From positions 1,595,118 through 1,659,117 of the forward strand of contig NZ_CP058235.1 of NCBI RefSeq assembly GCF_013388295.1: a stretch of 64,000 nucleotides of DNA, written 5' to 3'. This document shows, one piece after another, positions 49,732 to 59,726 of this stretch. The DNA comes from Bartonella alsatica. GTDB taxonomy: Bacteria > Pseudomonadota > Alphaproteobacteria > Rhizobiales > Rhizobiaceae. The position numbers were made by a program, and so were the translations under genes. The first letter of the stretch is position 1. Each line of letters opens with the position of its first letter. The notes under the pieces are model-generated. The model made no database searches. It saw nothing but the letters and a program-made list of their open reading frames with translations, and had not been told where the DNA came from.

Positions 49732-52059
49732 TTACTTATTTTCACTTATTTTAGAGCTGTTTCTGTTTGCAGCAAGAACTGCAAGAGCTGTCATATTAAC
49801 CACTCCGCGTGAAGTTACTGAAGGTGTCAGAATATGTGCAGGACGTGAGGCTCCGATCAAAATAGGGCCTACATGAAGTGCATTAGTTAGATTTTTTACG
49901 AGATTGAGTGTTATATTAGCTGCATCAAGTGTTGGAAAGACAAGTAAATTAGCTTCCCCTTTGAGACGTGAATCAGGAAAAACACTGTCACGAAAAACTG
50001 TAGAAAGCGCAGCATCACCGTGCATTTCTCCATCGGCTTCTAAATTGGGATGTAATTTGGCAAGAATTTCGGTTGCACGGCGCATTTTACGTGCACTTTC
50101 TGTATTTTTTGAACCAAAGTTTGAATGTGATAATAATGCTGCCTTTGGTGTTATACCAAATGCTTCAATTTCTTGCGCTGCCAATACTGTCATTTCTGCT
50201 ATTTCTTCTGCAGAAGGATTTTCATTGACATAAGTATCTGTTAAAAAAAGAGTACGATGTGGAGAAATAAGTAAACTCACAGCTGAAAAATGACGAACAT
50301 TTGAATTAAGTCCAATAACTTGTTCAATTAATTCAAGATGACGTTCAAAACGTCCTTCTAAACCGCAAATCATTGCATCAGCTTCTTCGCGCATTACGGC
50401 GAGGGCTGCAATCGCTGTTGCAGATGTTCTGACAATTGTTTTTGCAACTTCGGGTGAAACACCACGTCTTCCTGTATAGCGGAGAAATAAATTAACATAC
50501 TCACGAAAACGCGGATCACTTTCTGGATTTGTAAGTTCAAAATCTATACCAGGGCGAATTCTTAAACCGAAGCGCTTTAATCTTGCCTCTACGACATGTG
50601 GGCGGCCGATAAGGAGAGGAATTGCAGTTTGTTCTTCAAGAACAATTTGTGCTGCGCGAAGCACCCGTTCATCTTCACCATTAGCATAAATTACGCGTTT
50701 ACGTTTTGCTGTTTTTGCTGCTGCAAAAACAGGCTTCATTGTTAATCCAGAACGAAATACGAATCTATTGAGGATATCATAATAGGCTTCCATATTTTCA
50801 ATTGGTCGAATCGCTACACCAGTTTCCATTGCTGCTTTAGCAACAGCAGGAGCAATACGTAGTATTAAGCGCGGATCAAAAGGGGAGGGAATGAGATAGT
50901 CTGGTCCGAAACTAGGGGGGGGCTTTGAGTATGCACGTGCTGCGACATCTGAAGTTTCTTCACGAGCGAGAGCTGCAATCGCATGAACTGCGGCCATTTT
51001 CATTTCTTCATTAATTGCAGTAGCACCGACATCTAATGCACCACGAAAGATATAAGGAAAACAAAGAACATTATTGACTTGATTGGGATAGTCAGAACGT
51101 CCTGTGCAGATCATTGCATCTGGCCTTACAGCATGTGCTTTTTCTGGCATAATTTCTGGTATTGGATTAGCAAGCGCTAAAATTAATGGATTCGGAGCCA
51201 TTTTTTTTAGATATTCAGATTTTAAAACACCTCCCGCTGAAACGCCTAGAAAAATATCTGCATTGTCAATAATCTCGGATAATGTCCGTGCATTCGTTTT
51301 TTGTGCATACTTGATCTTCCAACGATCCATAAGAGTCGTGCGTCCTTCATAAACTACTCCTTCTAAATCGCTGAGCCAAATATTTTTAACTTTTGCTCCA
51401 AGACGGACCAAAAGGTTAATACAAGCTAGAGCTGCGGCACCTGCACCTGAAACAACTATTTTTGCATTTTCAATTTTTTTTCCTGAAAGATTTAATGCAT
51501 TTAATACAGCCGCAGAGACAATAATGGCAGTTCCATGTTGGTCATCATGAAAAACCGGAATATTCATTTTAGAACGAAGCTTTTCTTCGATTTCAAAACA
51601 TTCAGGAGCTTTTATATCTTCAAGATTAATACCACCAAAAGTGGGTTCTAAAGCAGATACAGTCTCTACCATTTTTTCGATATTGGAAGCATCGATTTCA
51701 ATATCAAAAACATCAATATTCGCAAATTTTTTAAATAAAACAGCTTTTCCTTCCATAACAGGCTTAGAGGCGAGAGGACCAATATTTCCCAATCCAAGAA
51801 CAGCAGTTCCATTTGATATAACGGCAACTAAATTAGAACGGGAAGTGTATTGAGCAGCAAGATTGGGATCTTTATGAATTGCAAGACATGGAGCTGCAAC
51901 ACCTGGAGAATAAGCAAGAGCTAGATCACGCTGATTGTCAAGAGGTGTTGTCGCTTGTATTTCCAATTTTCCGGGTTTGGGATGTTGGTGATAAAAAAGT
52001 GCGGCACTATCAAGTTCAGCTTTTTGTAAACTGAAGTTACTATTTCGTTCTATAGACAT
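49732..52059 (-). CDS. maeB: NADP-dependent malic enzyme with phosphotransacetylase domain
   Basis: A 775-residue fusion. The N-terminal malic enzyme (about 1-430) has [30 protein letters not shown] and the nucleotide motif [20 protein letters not shown]; it oxidises malate to pyruvate with CO2. The C-terminal phosphate acetyltransferase-like domain (about 450-770) is usually regulatory in MaeB, binding acetyl-CoA. Length and order are those of rhizobial Dme/Tme. Single-gene unit; the ATG at 52059 is isolated from neighbours. Confidence 0.94.
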   Translation of the reverse strand: MSIERNSNFSLQKAELDSAALFYHQHPKPGKLEIQATTPLDNQRDLALAYSPGVAAPCLAIHKDPNLAAQYTSRSNLVAVISNGTAVLGLGNIGPLASKPVMEGKAVLFKKFANIDVFDIEIDASNIEKMVETVSALEPTFGGINLEDIKAPECFEIEEKLRSKMNIPVFHDDQHGTAIIVSAAVLNALNLSGKKIENAKIVVSGAGAAALACINLLVRLGAKVKNIWLSDLEGVVYEGRTTLMDRWKIKYAQKTNARTLSEIIDNADIFLGVSAGGVLKSEYLKKMAPNPLILALANPIPEIMPEKAHAVRPDAMICTGRSDYPNQVNNVLCFPYIFRGALDVGATAINEEMKMAAVHAIAALAREETSDVAARAYSKPPPSFGPDYLIPSPFDPRLILRIAPAVAKAAMETGVAIRPIENMEAYYDILNRFVFRSGLTMKPVFAAAKTAKRKRVIYANGEDERVLRAAQIVLEEQTAIPLLIGRPHVVEARLKRFGLRIRPGIDFELTNPESDPRFREYVNLFLRYTGRRGVSPEVAKTIVRTSATAIAALAVMREEADAMICGLEGRFERHLELIEQVIGLNSNVRHFSAVSLLISPHRTLFLTDTYVNENPSAEEIAEMTVLAAQEIEAFGITPKAALLSHSNFGSKNTESARKMRRATEILAKLHPNLEADGEMHGDAALSTVFRDSVFPDSRLKGEANLLVFPTLDAANITLNLVKNLTNALHVGPILIGASRPAHILTPSVTSRGVVNMTALAVLAANRNSSKISENK

Positions 52060-52674
52060 TATTTGCGGTATCCAGGTTAGTGATGTTTATGTAAGATATT
52101 CCTATTACGGTAAGTTTTTTCTACTGTTAAATCCTAATTTTTCTGAATATAAAAATGTGTAAGCATAAGAAAATTTTCTTGGATCATTAAATCAGTTTGA
52201 TGTTTCTTTGTATTTGCGCTTATTAATAATTTCATTGATATCAGCACAATTAATCTTTTCTCCTTAGAAAAAATTCGCAGAAGTTAAGCAGTTAAAAAAA
52301 CGAGTAAAATATTACTTAGAAATTATATACCAAGCAGTTATTTTTTTTGCAATGCTGGTGAGAAAGGAAAGAATAAAAGAAAATTATTTGTTCATTGATC
52401 ATAATTGTCATAAGCATATGCTTTATTCACGTTTTTATAAATGGATATAGAATTATAGATCATTATTATTTGTATTATTGAAGAGAGTATACAAGGGAAA
52501 TAACGAAGGGATATCTTATTGTATTATGCTCTCTGGTAATTGATTATACGTATTTCAAATGAAATTATTGCTTAGGATATCATAGAAAATTCAATGCTAA
52601 TCATCTATTCACTCTTTTATACACCAGGAAGAGGAAAAAGTGGGAAAAAACGTTTTCTCCACTTTTATTATTGT
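52060..52674. other. Spacer maeB to the giant coiled-coil gene
   Basis: About 600 bases without a coding frame or RNA gene that I can support. The terminator of the coiled-coil gene lies at its right end. Confidence 0.5.
52636..52666 (-). terminator. Terminator of the giant coiled-coil gene
   Basis: On the minus strand AAAAGTGG pairs with CCACTTTT (52659-52666 with 52636-52643), and AAAACGTTTT within the loop extends the stem. A T-run follows. It begins 8 bases after the stop codon at 52675. Confidence 0.7.
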
Positions 52675-55600
52675 CTATTGGATACGGTTACTAGCATGAG
52701 CGAGAAGAGTGTATACTTTTCCAGTATCCGATATCAGATATTTTCGAGCTGAGTTAGAAGAACCAGAACTGCGAGAAACATCGCGTAATAATTTTTCAAA
52801 ATCTGCAATATATTGATTAACGGAATTTTTAAAATTAATATCGCTCATATACTTTTTTCTGACCGTTTCAAATATTGCTTTTCCATTTAAGGTATAAAGG
52901 CGTTCCGTCACAATGTTTTTTTGTCCACGCTGGTAATTATTCCATAGCTCAACGACAGCATTGTGGTTAATGGCTTGTACTATACCCGCTGCTAATGAAT
53001 TAAGTGATCCATTTACAGAACGTGGTTTTGTTTGTACTGGTACAAAAACAGCTTCGTTAGGTGTTTCATCACACAAGTTTTCTTCGCGCGAAGCTCTTTC
53101 CAAAAGACTTGACACCCATTTATTTTGCCTTTTTTTACTTTGATCCTGTTGTCGAATAGGTTTAGGCGGTACTATTTTTTTGATGATTTCAGGAGAGATG
53201 TTATTACTTTTGTTAAGCGGCGATAATGTAGGAGTTGCTGGTATTAATTTTTCTTTTGTGCTACTTTGATCGCCTTTTTGTATAACGCTTACCAAATCTT
53301 TTAATGCTGTAATTTGTTCATTTAAAGCAGAACGAATTGTTTGCGTTGTTTCTTTTGTCTTTTCTGGCAACTTTTGAACATTCTCATTAATATCGTTATT
53401 AATTTTCGAAAGTTCTAAACGAATTTCTTCAGCCGAGCGACGTATATTTTCTGCTGCTCCTGAAAAACGTGTGGAGGCTTCATTAATAAGTTGATTAAGT
53501 GATTGTTGGAGTGAATGCGTCGAATTACGTGTATTTTCATCAGTACGTTCAAATGCTAAACTAATAATATTTTCATAATGTTCAATTAACTTATTAATTT
53601 CATTTGATTTTGAGACAAGAGCATTACTTAACGCAGAAAGCGTGTTATGTTTTTCTTCAAGTGTGGTACTAAGTGAATTTTCAGATTGTTCGAGAACGTG
53701 GATGGTTTTAGAAAGTGTTTTAGCATGTTCACTGAAATTGTTTGTTATATGGCTAATTTTTTCAAATATGTTTTGTGAAAGTCCTTGTAGAACCTCAACA
53801 TTATTATTAAGCACTTGATTTGAGGCTGATAAATGCTCTGTCACTTGATGAGTGTTGCGGAAAAAATTATTTGCACTCTCATTAAACTGTCCATCAATAT
53901 TTTGAATTGCTGATAATAAAACATTACTGTTTTCGTGGAGAGTGTAAATTGATGTATTCAATTGCTCAATGATGGATGAAATATTCTCGACAAGATCTTC
54001 CTTTATAGCAGTTACGGTTTGAATAGTTTCAGAGTTAGTTTGTGTCAAACTATTTACTAAAATTTCATTTTGTGCAAGAATTCTCTGTTCAGCATCTTGG
54101 GTTGAGAGAGAGAGCTGTTCACTAATATGCTGTGTTAAATAATCAATTGACTCGGTTGTATTTTGCGCAGCTTGATTTAAATAATTTGTTAATTCCGTAA
54201 GTTTTCCAACATGTCCTGAGATTTGAGTCTCTGTCTGACTTCTTGCTTCTTCTAAACGAGTGCTTACGTCATAAAGTTGATTCCCTAGATTATTTTTAAG
54301 ATTCTGCATAGAGTGATGAAGAACATTGCAACGTTCACTGAGTACTTCTTCAAGCGCTGTTGCTGAAGTATGAATTGTTTCATTCAACAATGTTTGTGCA
54401 TTATGACTTGCCATTGTGAAAGCTTCAGCAGTACGAGCTGTTTGCTCAGACAGAACAGAAAGAACTTGTTCACTGGTATCATAAATTGTTTGTTTGACGT
54501 TTGATACAATACGATTACTAGACTCCGAGAGAATATTTTCTGCTTTTCCAGTAACATTAGCAACAGACGAAACTATTTGTTCACCCGTAGAAAAGAGAAC
54601 ATCAGAAGCTTTTATAATTTTATCATGTAGGTTGTCGGTAACTGTATTAACAGAATTCTCTAATGTGATTCGTATATTATCGACACTTGTTTCTAGCGCT
54701 TGTTGGATTGCTTGATTTTGTTCGTTATTACAGATGATAGATGTTTGTAATATATCAGAGCGTTCTCCAAAAGCAGATGTTTGTGTTTCGATAGTTTCGC
54801 ATACTTGGCTAATTTTTTCGGATAATGTTTCTTCTAATGTGGTAGCACATTCAAAAATTTTACGTGCACGAACTTCTAGATTTGTATCGAATGATTCTAT
54901 GTGTGTTTCAAGAGCTTCAAAAAATTTACCGTTGGATTGAGAAAGAGTATCCTTTAGAATTTCGGCATGACCTTCAAGGTTTTTTATATGGCCTTGAACA
55001 GTTTCAGTAATGTTCTTGTTATTGGCAACAATTGCATTCTCGACTAAATCTATTTGTTGCTTTAACGCGATATCAACGCGTATATCGCTTTTTGTGATAA
55101 GATTATGGAGTGTTTCCATCCGTTGTTCAAGTGTGCGTGCCTGATCTGCAAGAACTTCATTGAGAGAAAAACTATTAATAGCCAAAGAATCACGTAAAGC
55201 TTCAGCTCGTATATCAATATTTCTAGCTTGTGTTTCTAAAGCATCTTTAGTTGTATTGCAGCTTTGCGTGATAACCTCTTGTAGCTTCTCTGTGCACTGA
55301 GCTATATTTGCCATATGGGTTTCAGTATGCTGGTCAATGATTTGAACATTATCAATCAGAACTTTTTCAATATTTGAAGCATTGTGGGCTAAGACATCAA
55401 TCTGATTTTTTAATGTTGCGGCGATTTTATTCTTTTCGCTGTCGAGCACATCTGCCATCATATCTCGTTGATCAGAAAGTTGCTGTTTAAAATCTTGTGA
55501 GCGTTCTTGTATGATATCAACAATTGCATTATCAACATTTTTAATCTCTTCTCTTAGCATTTCTTTGCTTTTGTCGATTGCAGAAAGAATATTGTCGTGT

Positions 55601-57237
55601 CCAATTGTAAAAGCGTTGGTAATATCAGCTGTTCTTTCTTTGAGGCTTTCATTAATTTGTAAGGTATGGGATTCTAAAAAATTGCCAAGCTTTTCAGCAT
55701 TATTTTCTAGAGTTTGAGTGCGAGCAATGAAAGACTCGATTATAGAATCACCTTGTTTTTTTAGAGAAAAGTCGACAGTCGCTAAACGGTTTTCAAAGGC
55801 TTCAATTGCTTCCGAAGTTACGTTATCAAATTTAGAGGAGAGTTTATATGCTTGCTCATCGAGTTGCATGATTTTCTCATCAAAATTTTGTAAAGATTGA
55901 TTATTGCGATCAATAATAGCTTCATCTAACGTTTTGAATTTTTCATCAATACTGTGTAGAGTATGATCTGTCGCTTCTTGTATATGTGTAGCAATTTTAG
56001 CCATATGCGCTTCAGCTTTAGAAGCTACTTCATTAAAGGTTCTCTCTATTTGTTTTTCATTGTTATCAAAACGTTCTGAGAAACCATCAAAATTCTTTCC
56101 TAATTCGTGAAAAAACTTTGAGTTTTTTTGCTGCATTTGCGTTGTGGTTTCATTAAATTTTTCAACGAGCTGATTCGTTATGCCATCACCGGCATAACAA
56201 AGTTTCTCAATAAGAGCTTCTCCCTGTTTCTGTAAAGTCTGCGAAAGAGTTTGCGCGAGCTTCTCAACATTGGTTACAATTTTGGAGGTAACCAAGCCAA
56301 ATTCATCACTCAGTTGTTCCTGTGTTCCTTTAATTGTAGATTGTACGCGGTCAGCATGATTTAAGATGGCTATGCGTTCATTACTCAATTCTTTAATTAA
56401 TGTATGAATGCGGGATTCATTTTCAGCATAAGCTTGTTCTAGATTATGAACTTCTCCTTGTATAATCGCTTCAAGTTCGACAGCACGCCCAAGAGTACGT
56501 TCAATCCCTTCATTCATGGCTGTTACTTCTTCACGGATGGTCCGTCCTATAGCGATAGCTTGTTTTTCAGGTATATGTTGTGGTTCATTAAGACGTTGTG
56601 CAGCATTTGTCATAAGAAGAGCAATATTATGCAATTCATTTGAACGCTTTGTTAATTGGGCAAACCCCCAAGATATAAGGATAGGAATTACCGTTCCCGC
56701 TGCTATAGCTAGTCCTGTTGGGGATGTAACAAAGGTGATTATATTCGATAAAGAACCGAGTCCAGCAGGAGCTAACTTATGAGCAATAACAGCACCTCCT
56801 GTTACCCATAAAGCACTGAGCGCTGTTGTACACCAATAGATTCGAGAGTTAGAACGTTGTTTTAATAATTCAAAATCTGAAGGAGTTGTTATATCATCAT
56901 TAGCAGGAAGAAGTTGAGTAGACAACAATCGATTATGAACAGTTCCTCCTGAAAGTTCAGATCCAGATTTTGGGATAAAAAGCTGTTCAACAACGGTTTC
57001 ATCAATAACGGCACTATCATGAATATTTGAGACAAGAGTTGAAGTACTATTTTCAGCAAAAACTTCCTCTTCTGCCATTGCAATTGTTTGAATTAACTCA
57101 TCTACATTAATGACATTTTCAGGATTATGGAATGATACTGTTTCAGTCGCCGTGTCATCAAAATCAAAGTTCATAGCTTTTGAGAGAGCTTCTTCAACTT
57201 CGGCTTCAAATGTTTGTAACTTGGTTCTGCGTGCCAT
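52675..57237 (-). CDS. Giant coiled-coil membrane protein, probable polar growth ring protein (GPR/RgsE-like)
   Basis: A 1520-residue protein. The acidic N terminus (about 1-125) is followed by two hydrophobic segments (about 133-152 and 172-194). Then come about 1150 residues of almost unbroken coiled coil, rich in Thr, Glu, Asn and Ala, with recurring L-E-x-x-A/T-x-x-L-x-x-x-L/I pieces. A conserved globular end follows (about 1390-1520: SLNSLAAGIVQAINHNAVVE, RKYLISDTGKVYTLLAHASN). This layout fits the rhizobial apolipoprotein-like growth pole ring proteins (GPR of Agrobacterium, RgsE of Sinorhizobium), which organise unipolar growth. The ring function is inferred from layout; Bartonella itself has not been tested as far as I know. 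A kinesin-like label would be misleading. Confidence 0.65.
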   Translation of the reverse strand: MARRTKLQTFEAEVEEALSKAMNFDFDDTATETVSFHNPENVINVDELIQTIAMAEEEVFAENSTSTLVSNIHDSAVIDETVVEQLFIPKSGSELSGGTVHNRLLSTQLLPANDDITTPSDFELLKQRSNSRIYWCTTALSALWVTGGAVIAHKLAPAGLGSLSNIITFVTSPTGLAIAAGTVIPILISWGFAQLTKRSNELHNIALLMTNAAQRLNEPQHIPEKQAIAIGRTIREEVTAMNEGIERTLGRAVELEAIIQGEVHNLEQAYAENESRIHTLIKELSNERIAILNHADRVQSTIKGTQEQLSDEFGLVTSKIVTNVEKLAQTLSQTLQKQGEALIEKLCYAGDGITNQLVEKFNETTTQMQQKNSKFFHELGKNFDGFSERFDNNEKQIERTFNEVASKAEAHMAKIATHIQEATDHTLHSIDEKFKTLDEAIIDRNNQSLQNFDEKIMQLDEQAYKLSSKFDNVTSEAIEAFENRLATVDFSLKKQGDSIIESFIARTQTLENNAEKLGNFLESHTLQINESLKERTADITNAFTIGHDNILSAIDKSKEMLREEIKNVDNAIVDIIQERSQDFKQQLSDQRDMMADVLDSEKNKIAATLKNQIDVLAHNASNIEKVLIDNVQIIDQHTETHMANIAQCTEKLQEVITQSCNTTKDALETQARNIDIRAEALRDSLAINSFSLNEVLADQARTLEQRMETLHNLITKSDIRVDIALKQQIDLVENAIVANNKNITETVQGHIKNLEGHAEILKDTLSQSNGKFFEALETHIESFDTNLEVRARKIFECATTLEETLSEKISQVCETIETQTSAFGERSDILQTSIICNNEQNQAIQQALETSVDNIRITLENSVNTVTDNLHDKIIKASDVLFSTGEQIVSSVANVTGKAENILSESSNRIVSNVKQTIYDTSEQVLSVLSEQTARTAEAFTMASHNAQTLLNETIHTSATALEEVLSERCNVLHHSMQNLKNNLGNQLYDVSTRLEEARSQTETQISGHVGKLTELTNYLNQAAQNTTESIDYLTQHISEQLSLSTQDAEQRILAQNEILVNSLTQTNSETIQTVTAIKEDLVENISSIIEQLNTSIYTLHENSNVLLSAIQNIDGQFNESANNFFRNTHQVTEHLSASNQVLNNNVEVLQGLSQNIFEKISHITNNFSEHAKTLSKTIHVLEQSENSLSTTLEEKHNTLSALSNALVSKSNEINKLIEHYENIISLAFERTDENTRNSTHSLQQSLNQLINEASTRFSGAAENIRRSAEEIRLELSKINNDINENVQKLPEKTKETTQTIRSALNEQITALKDLVSVIQKGDQSSTKEKLIPATPTLSPLNKSNNISPEIIKKIVPPKPIRQQDQSKKRQNKWVSSLLERASREENLCDETPNEAVFVPVQTKPRSVNGSLNSLAAGIVQAINHNAVVELWNNYQRGQKNIVTERLYTLNGKAIFETVRKKYMSDINFKNSVNQYIADFEKLLRDVSRSSGSSNSARKYLISDTGKVYTLLAHASNRIQ

Positions 57238-57946
57238 ACTCGCCTCATACTCTTACAAACGGAAAAGGGATACGTCCTTCTCCAAAATATTCCGATATAC
57301 TAGCTTTTAATTATTTAGAAAGGAATATGTCTAAGGTAAAATTTTGAAAACTTATCAAGATAAAGTTAACGCGCTTTTTTTAACTTGTTCAAAAATAGTA
57401 TAAAGTACAATAAAAACAAAGTATTATTTTATTATGTTAAAAATAAAAATACTGTTTACAACTTGTGCTTATAGATAAAGTTACGAGCCTGTTATCTTTG
57501 AGTAAGGACAATTTAATGACAGTTCGGCAGTGTTAAAGAAACTGCGGTGAGCAGATGCATTTGTAGATATGCGTCTATCATTTTTTATCGATGACAAATT
57601 AACGAATCAAACTGTTGCTAGGTAATCTCTATCGAGAGAAACTAGCTATTATGCTTCTTTAAAAGGTGTGTGATTTAAAGTGTATGACATATATAATGTT
57701 TTTGAGGTACAAAATACAAAGTTCAGCTTTTACAGTATTTATAAAAAGTAAACGTGTGGGAGAAATTGCGTATTTTGTGATGAGGTTTTATAGGTTCTTG
57801 GGCTCTTTGCTTTAAAACGTCGTTTTTTCTCAATATTAAGTTGTCTTTTGCTAATTTTTGAATCTCCTACATTGACAATTGGATATTTTTCAGTCGATAT
57901 GCATGCACGAATATTTTATGCAATTCGAGATAAAGGTGTAAGAACA
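57238..57946. other. 0.7-kb divergent spacer before hfq
   Basis: Promoters of the coiled-coil gene and hfq should lie here. The frame of hfq is open back to 57848 but that part does not look like Hfq. No RNA gene or repeat recognised. Confidence 0.5.
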
Positions 57947-58186
57947 ATGGCAGAACGATCACAACACCTGCAAGATGTATTTTTAAATACGGTGCGCAAG
58001 CAAAAAATTTCTCTTACAATTTTTCTTGTAAATGGCGTTAAACTGACGGGTATTGTAACTTCGTTTGATAATTTTTGTGTCCTTCTACGTCGTGACGGAC
58101 ATGCGCAATTGGTTTATAAGCATGCTATTTCTACAATTATGCCCGGTCAATCTGTGCAGATGTTTGAAGGCGAAAATCCTGAATAA
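57947..58186 (+). CDS. hfq: RNA chaperone Hfq
   Basis: A 79-residue Sm-like hexameric protein that pairs small RNAs with mRNAs. Sm1 ([40 protein letters not shown]) and Sm2 ([10 protein letters not shown]) are intact. The start is ATG 57947 (MAERSQHLQ), the family N terminus; the upstream ATG at 57848 is not used. hflX follows 54 bases later, the common hfq-hflX pair. Confidence 0.97.
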   Translation: MAERSQHLQDVFLNTVRKQKISLTIFLVNGVKLTGIVTSFDNFCVLLRRDGHAQLVYKHAISTIMPGQSVQMFEGENPE

Positions 58187-58240
58187 ACAAGTAACTTTAC
58201 TTTAGACCTCTTATCCCATTTTTAAAGGGCTTAGATTGCC

Positions 58241-59584
58241 ATGATAAATGAAAATGAGAGATTTGGGGAATTTCCTTCACAGGTTTTAAAACAGGTACGT
58301 GCTATTGTTTTGGTACCGATTTATCAGGAAAGCAAAAATAATAGTACTTTACGTGGGTGTTCTGTATCTTCTCGAGTTAAGGAGGCATTGGGACTAGCGC
58401 GTGCTATAAATTTGAAAATTGTTCATTATGAAACAGTTAAGATTGTTACGCTCCGTCCTGCAACTTTGTTTGGAAAGGGTAAAGCAGAAGCACTTGCTCA
58501 CTATATAAGTGAGTATAATATTGAACTTGTGATTGTAGATTATTTTTTAACGCCAGTGCAGCAGCGTAATTTAGAAAAATTATGGAATTGTAAAGTTATC
58601 GATAGAACGGCTTTGATTCTTGAAATTTTTGGAGCGCGCGCACGAACAAAAGAAGGGATTTTGCAAGTTCAATTAGCGCATTTATCTTATCAAAAAAGTA
58701 GGCTTGTACGTAGTTGGACGCATTTGGAAAGGCAACGTGGTGGTCGTGGTTTTTTAGGGGGACCTGGTGAAACTCAAATTGAAGCAGACAGGCGGCTTTT
58801 GCAAGAGAAAATTATTTGTATCCGTCGCGAATTAGAAACAGTTATTAAAACACGTGCTCTTCATAGAGCTAAAAGAAAGAAAACATCTCATCCTGTGGTT
58901 GCTTTAGTTGGATATACCAATACAGGAAAATCAACTCTTTTTAACCGTTTAAGTGGTGCGGATGTATTAGCAAAGGATATGTTGTTTGCAACTCTAGATC
59001 CAACTTTGCGCAAAGTTATTCTTCCTCATGGAAAAACTATTCTTTTGTCTGATACTGTGGGTTTTATTTCTAATTTACCAACACATTTGATTGCAGCATT
59101 TAGAGCGACTCTCGAAGAAGTAGTTGAAGCTGATCTTATTCTTCATGTGAGAGATATGTCAGATTCTGATCATTATGCGCATGCCAAAGATGTTTTAGAA
59201 GTGCTTTCAGGTCTTGGTATTAATATTAATGATACAGAGCATATCATAGAAGTTTGGAATAAAATTGATCTCTTGGACGAGCAGACATTGAATGTTTTGA
59301 AAACAAGCGCAAAAACACGATTAAATCCTGCGATAATGGTATCAGCACTTATGAGTAATGGGCTAGATCAATTATTAACAACGATTGAAAAGCGAATTTT
59401 TGGAGAAATGCAAAAGGTTGAATGTCTTTTAAGACCTCATGAAATGCTGCTTATTCATTGGTTTTATAAAAACTCTAGTGAAATAGTGCAGGAAGGACAT
59501 GATGATGGTTCCGTTACTATTAGAGCAATACTTACTTCTGAAGCAAAAAAACATTTAGATCACCTCAAAAAAAATATGAATTAA
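58241..59584 (+). CDS. hflX: GTPase HflX
   Basis: Ribosome-associated GTPase of 447 residues that splits stalled 70S ribosomes. The N-terminal domain has ATLFGKGKAEAL and ARTKEGILQVQLAHLSYQ, and the linker RGGRGFLGGPGETQIEADRR. G-motifs are GYTNTGKSTLFN (G1), DTVGFI (G3) and NKIDLL (G4). It is in operon with hfq. Confidence 0.96.
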   Translation: MINENERFGEFPSQVLKQVRAIVLVPIYQESKNNSTLRGCSVSSRVKEALGLARAINLKIVHYETVKIVTLRPATLFGKGKAEALAHYISEYNIELVIVDYFLTPVQQRNLEKLWNCKVIDRTALILEIFGARARTKEGILQVQLAHLSYQKSRLVRSWTHLERQRGGRGFLGGPGETQIEADRRLLQEKIICIRRELETVIKTRALHRAKRKKTSHPVVALVGYTNTGKSTLFNRLSGADVLAKDMLFATLDPTLRKVILPHGKTILLSDTVGFISNLPTHLIAAFRATLEEVVEADLILHVRDMSDSDHYAHAKDVLEVLSGLGININDTEHIIEVWNKIDLLDEQTLNVLKTSAKTRLNPAIMVSALMSNGLDQLLTTIEKRIFGEMQKVECLLRPHEMLLIHWFYKNSSEIVQEGHDDGSVTIRAILTSEAKKHLDHLKKNMN

Positions 59585-59726
59585 AGTTTTTATTAGATAT
59601 TAATGAGATTTTTGCTTACGATTTATATTTTTCTTTATCTCAAAATAATATGACTTCAAGTTAAGAGGATAGTTACTACTTTCTCTTAAATAAAAAATAT
59701 GAAGTATTTTTCTGGTTGAAATAAAG

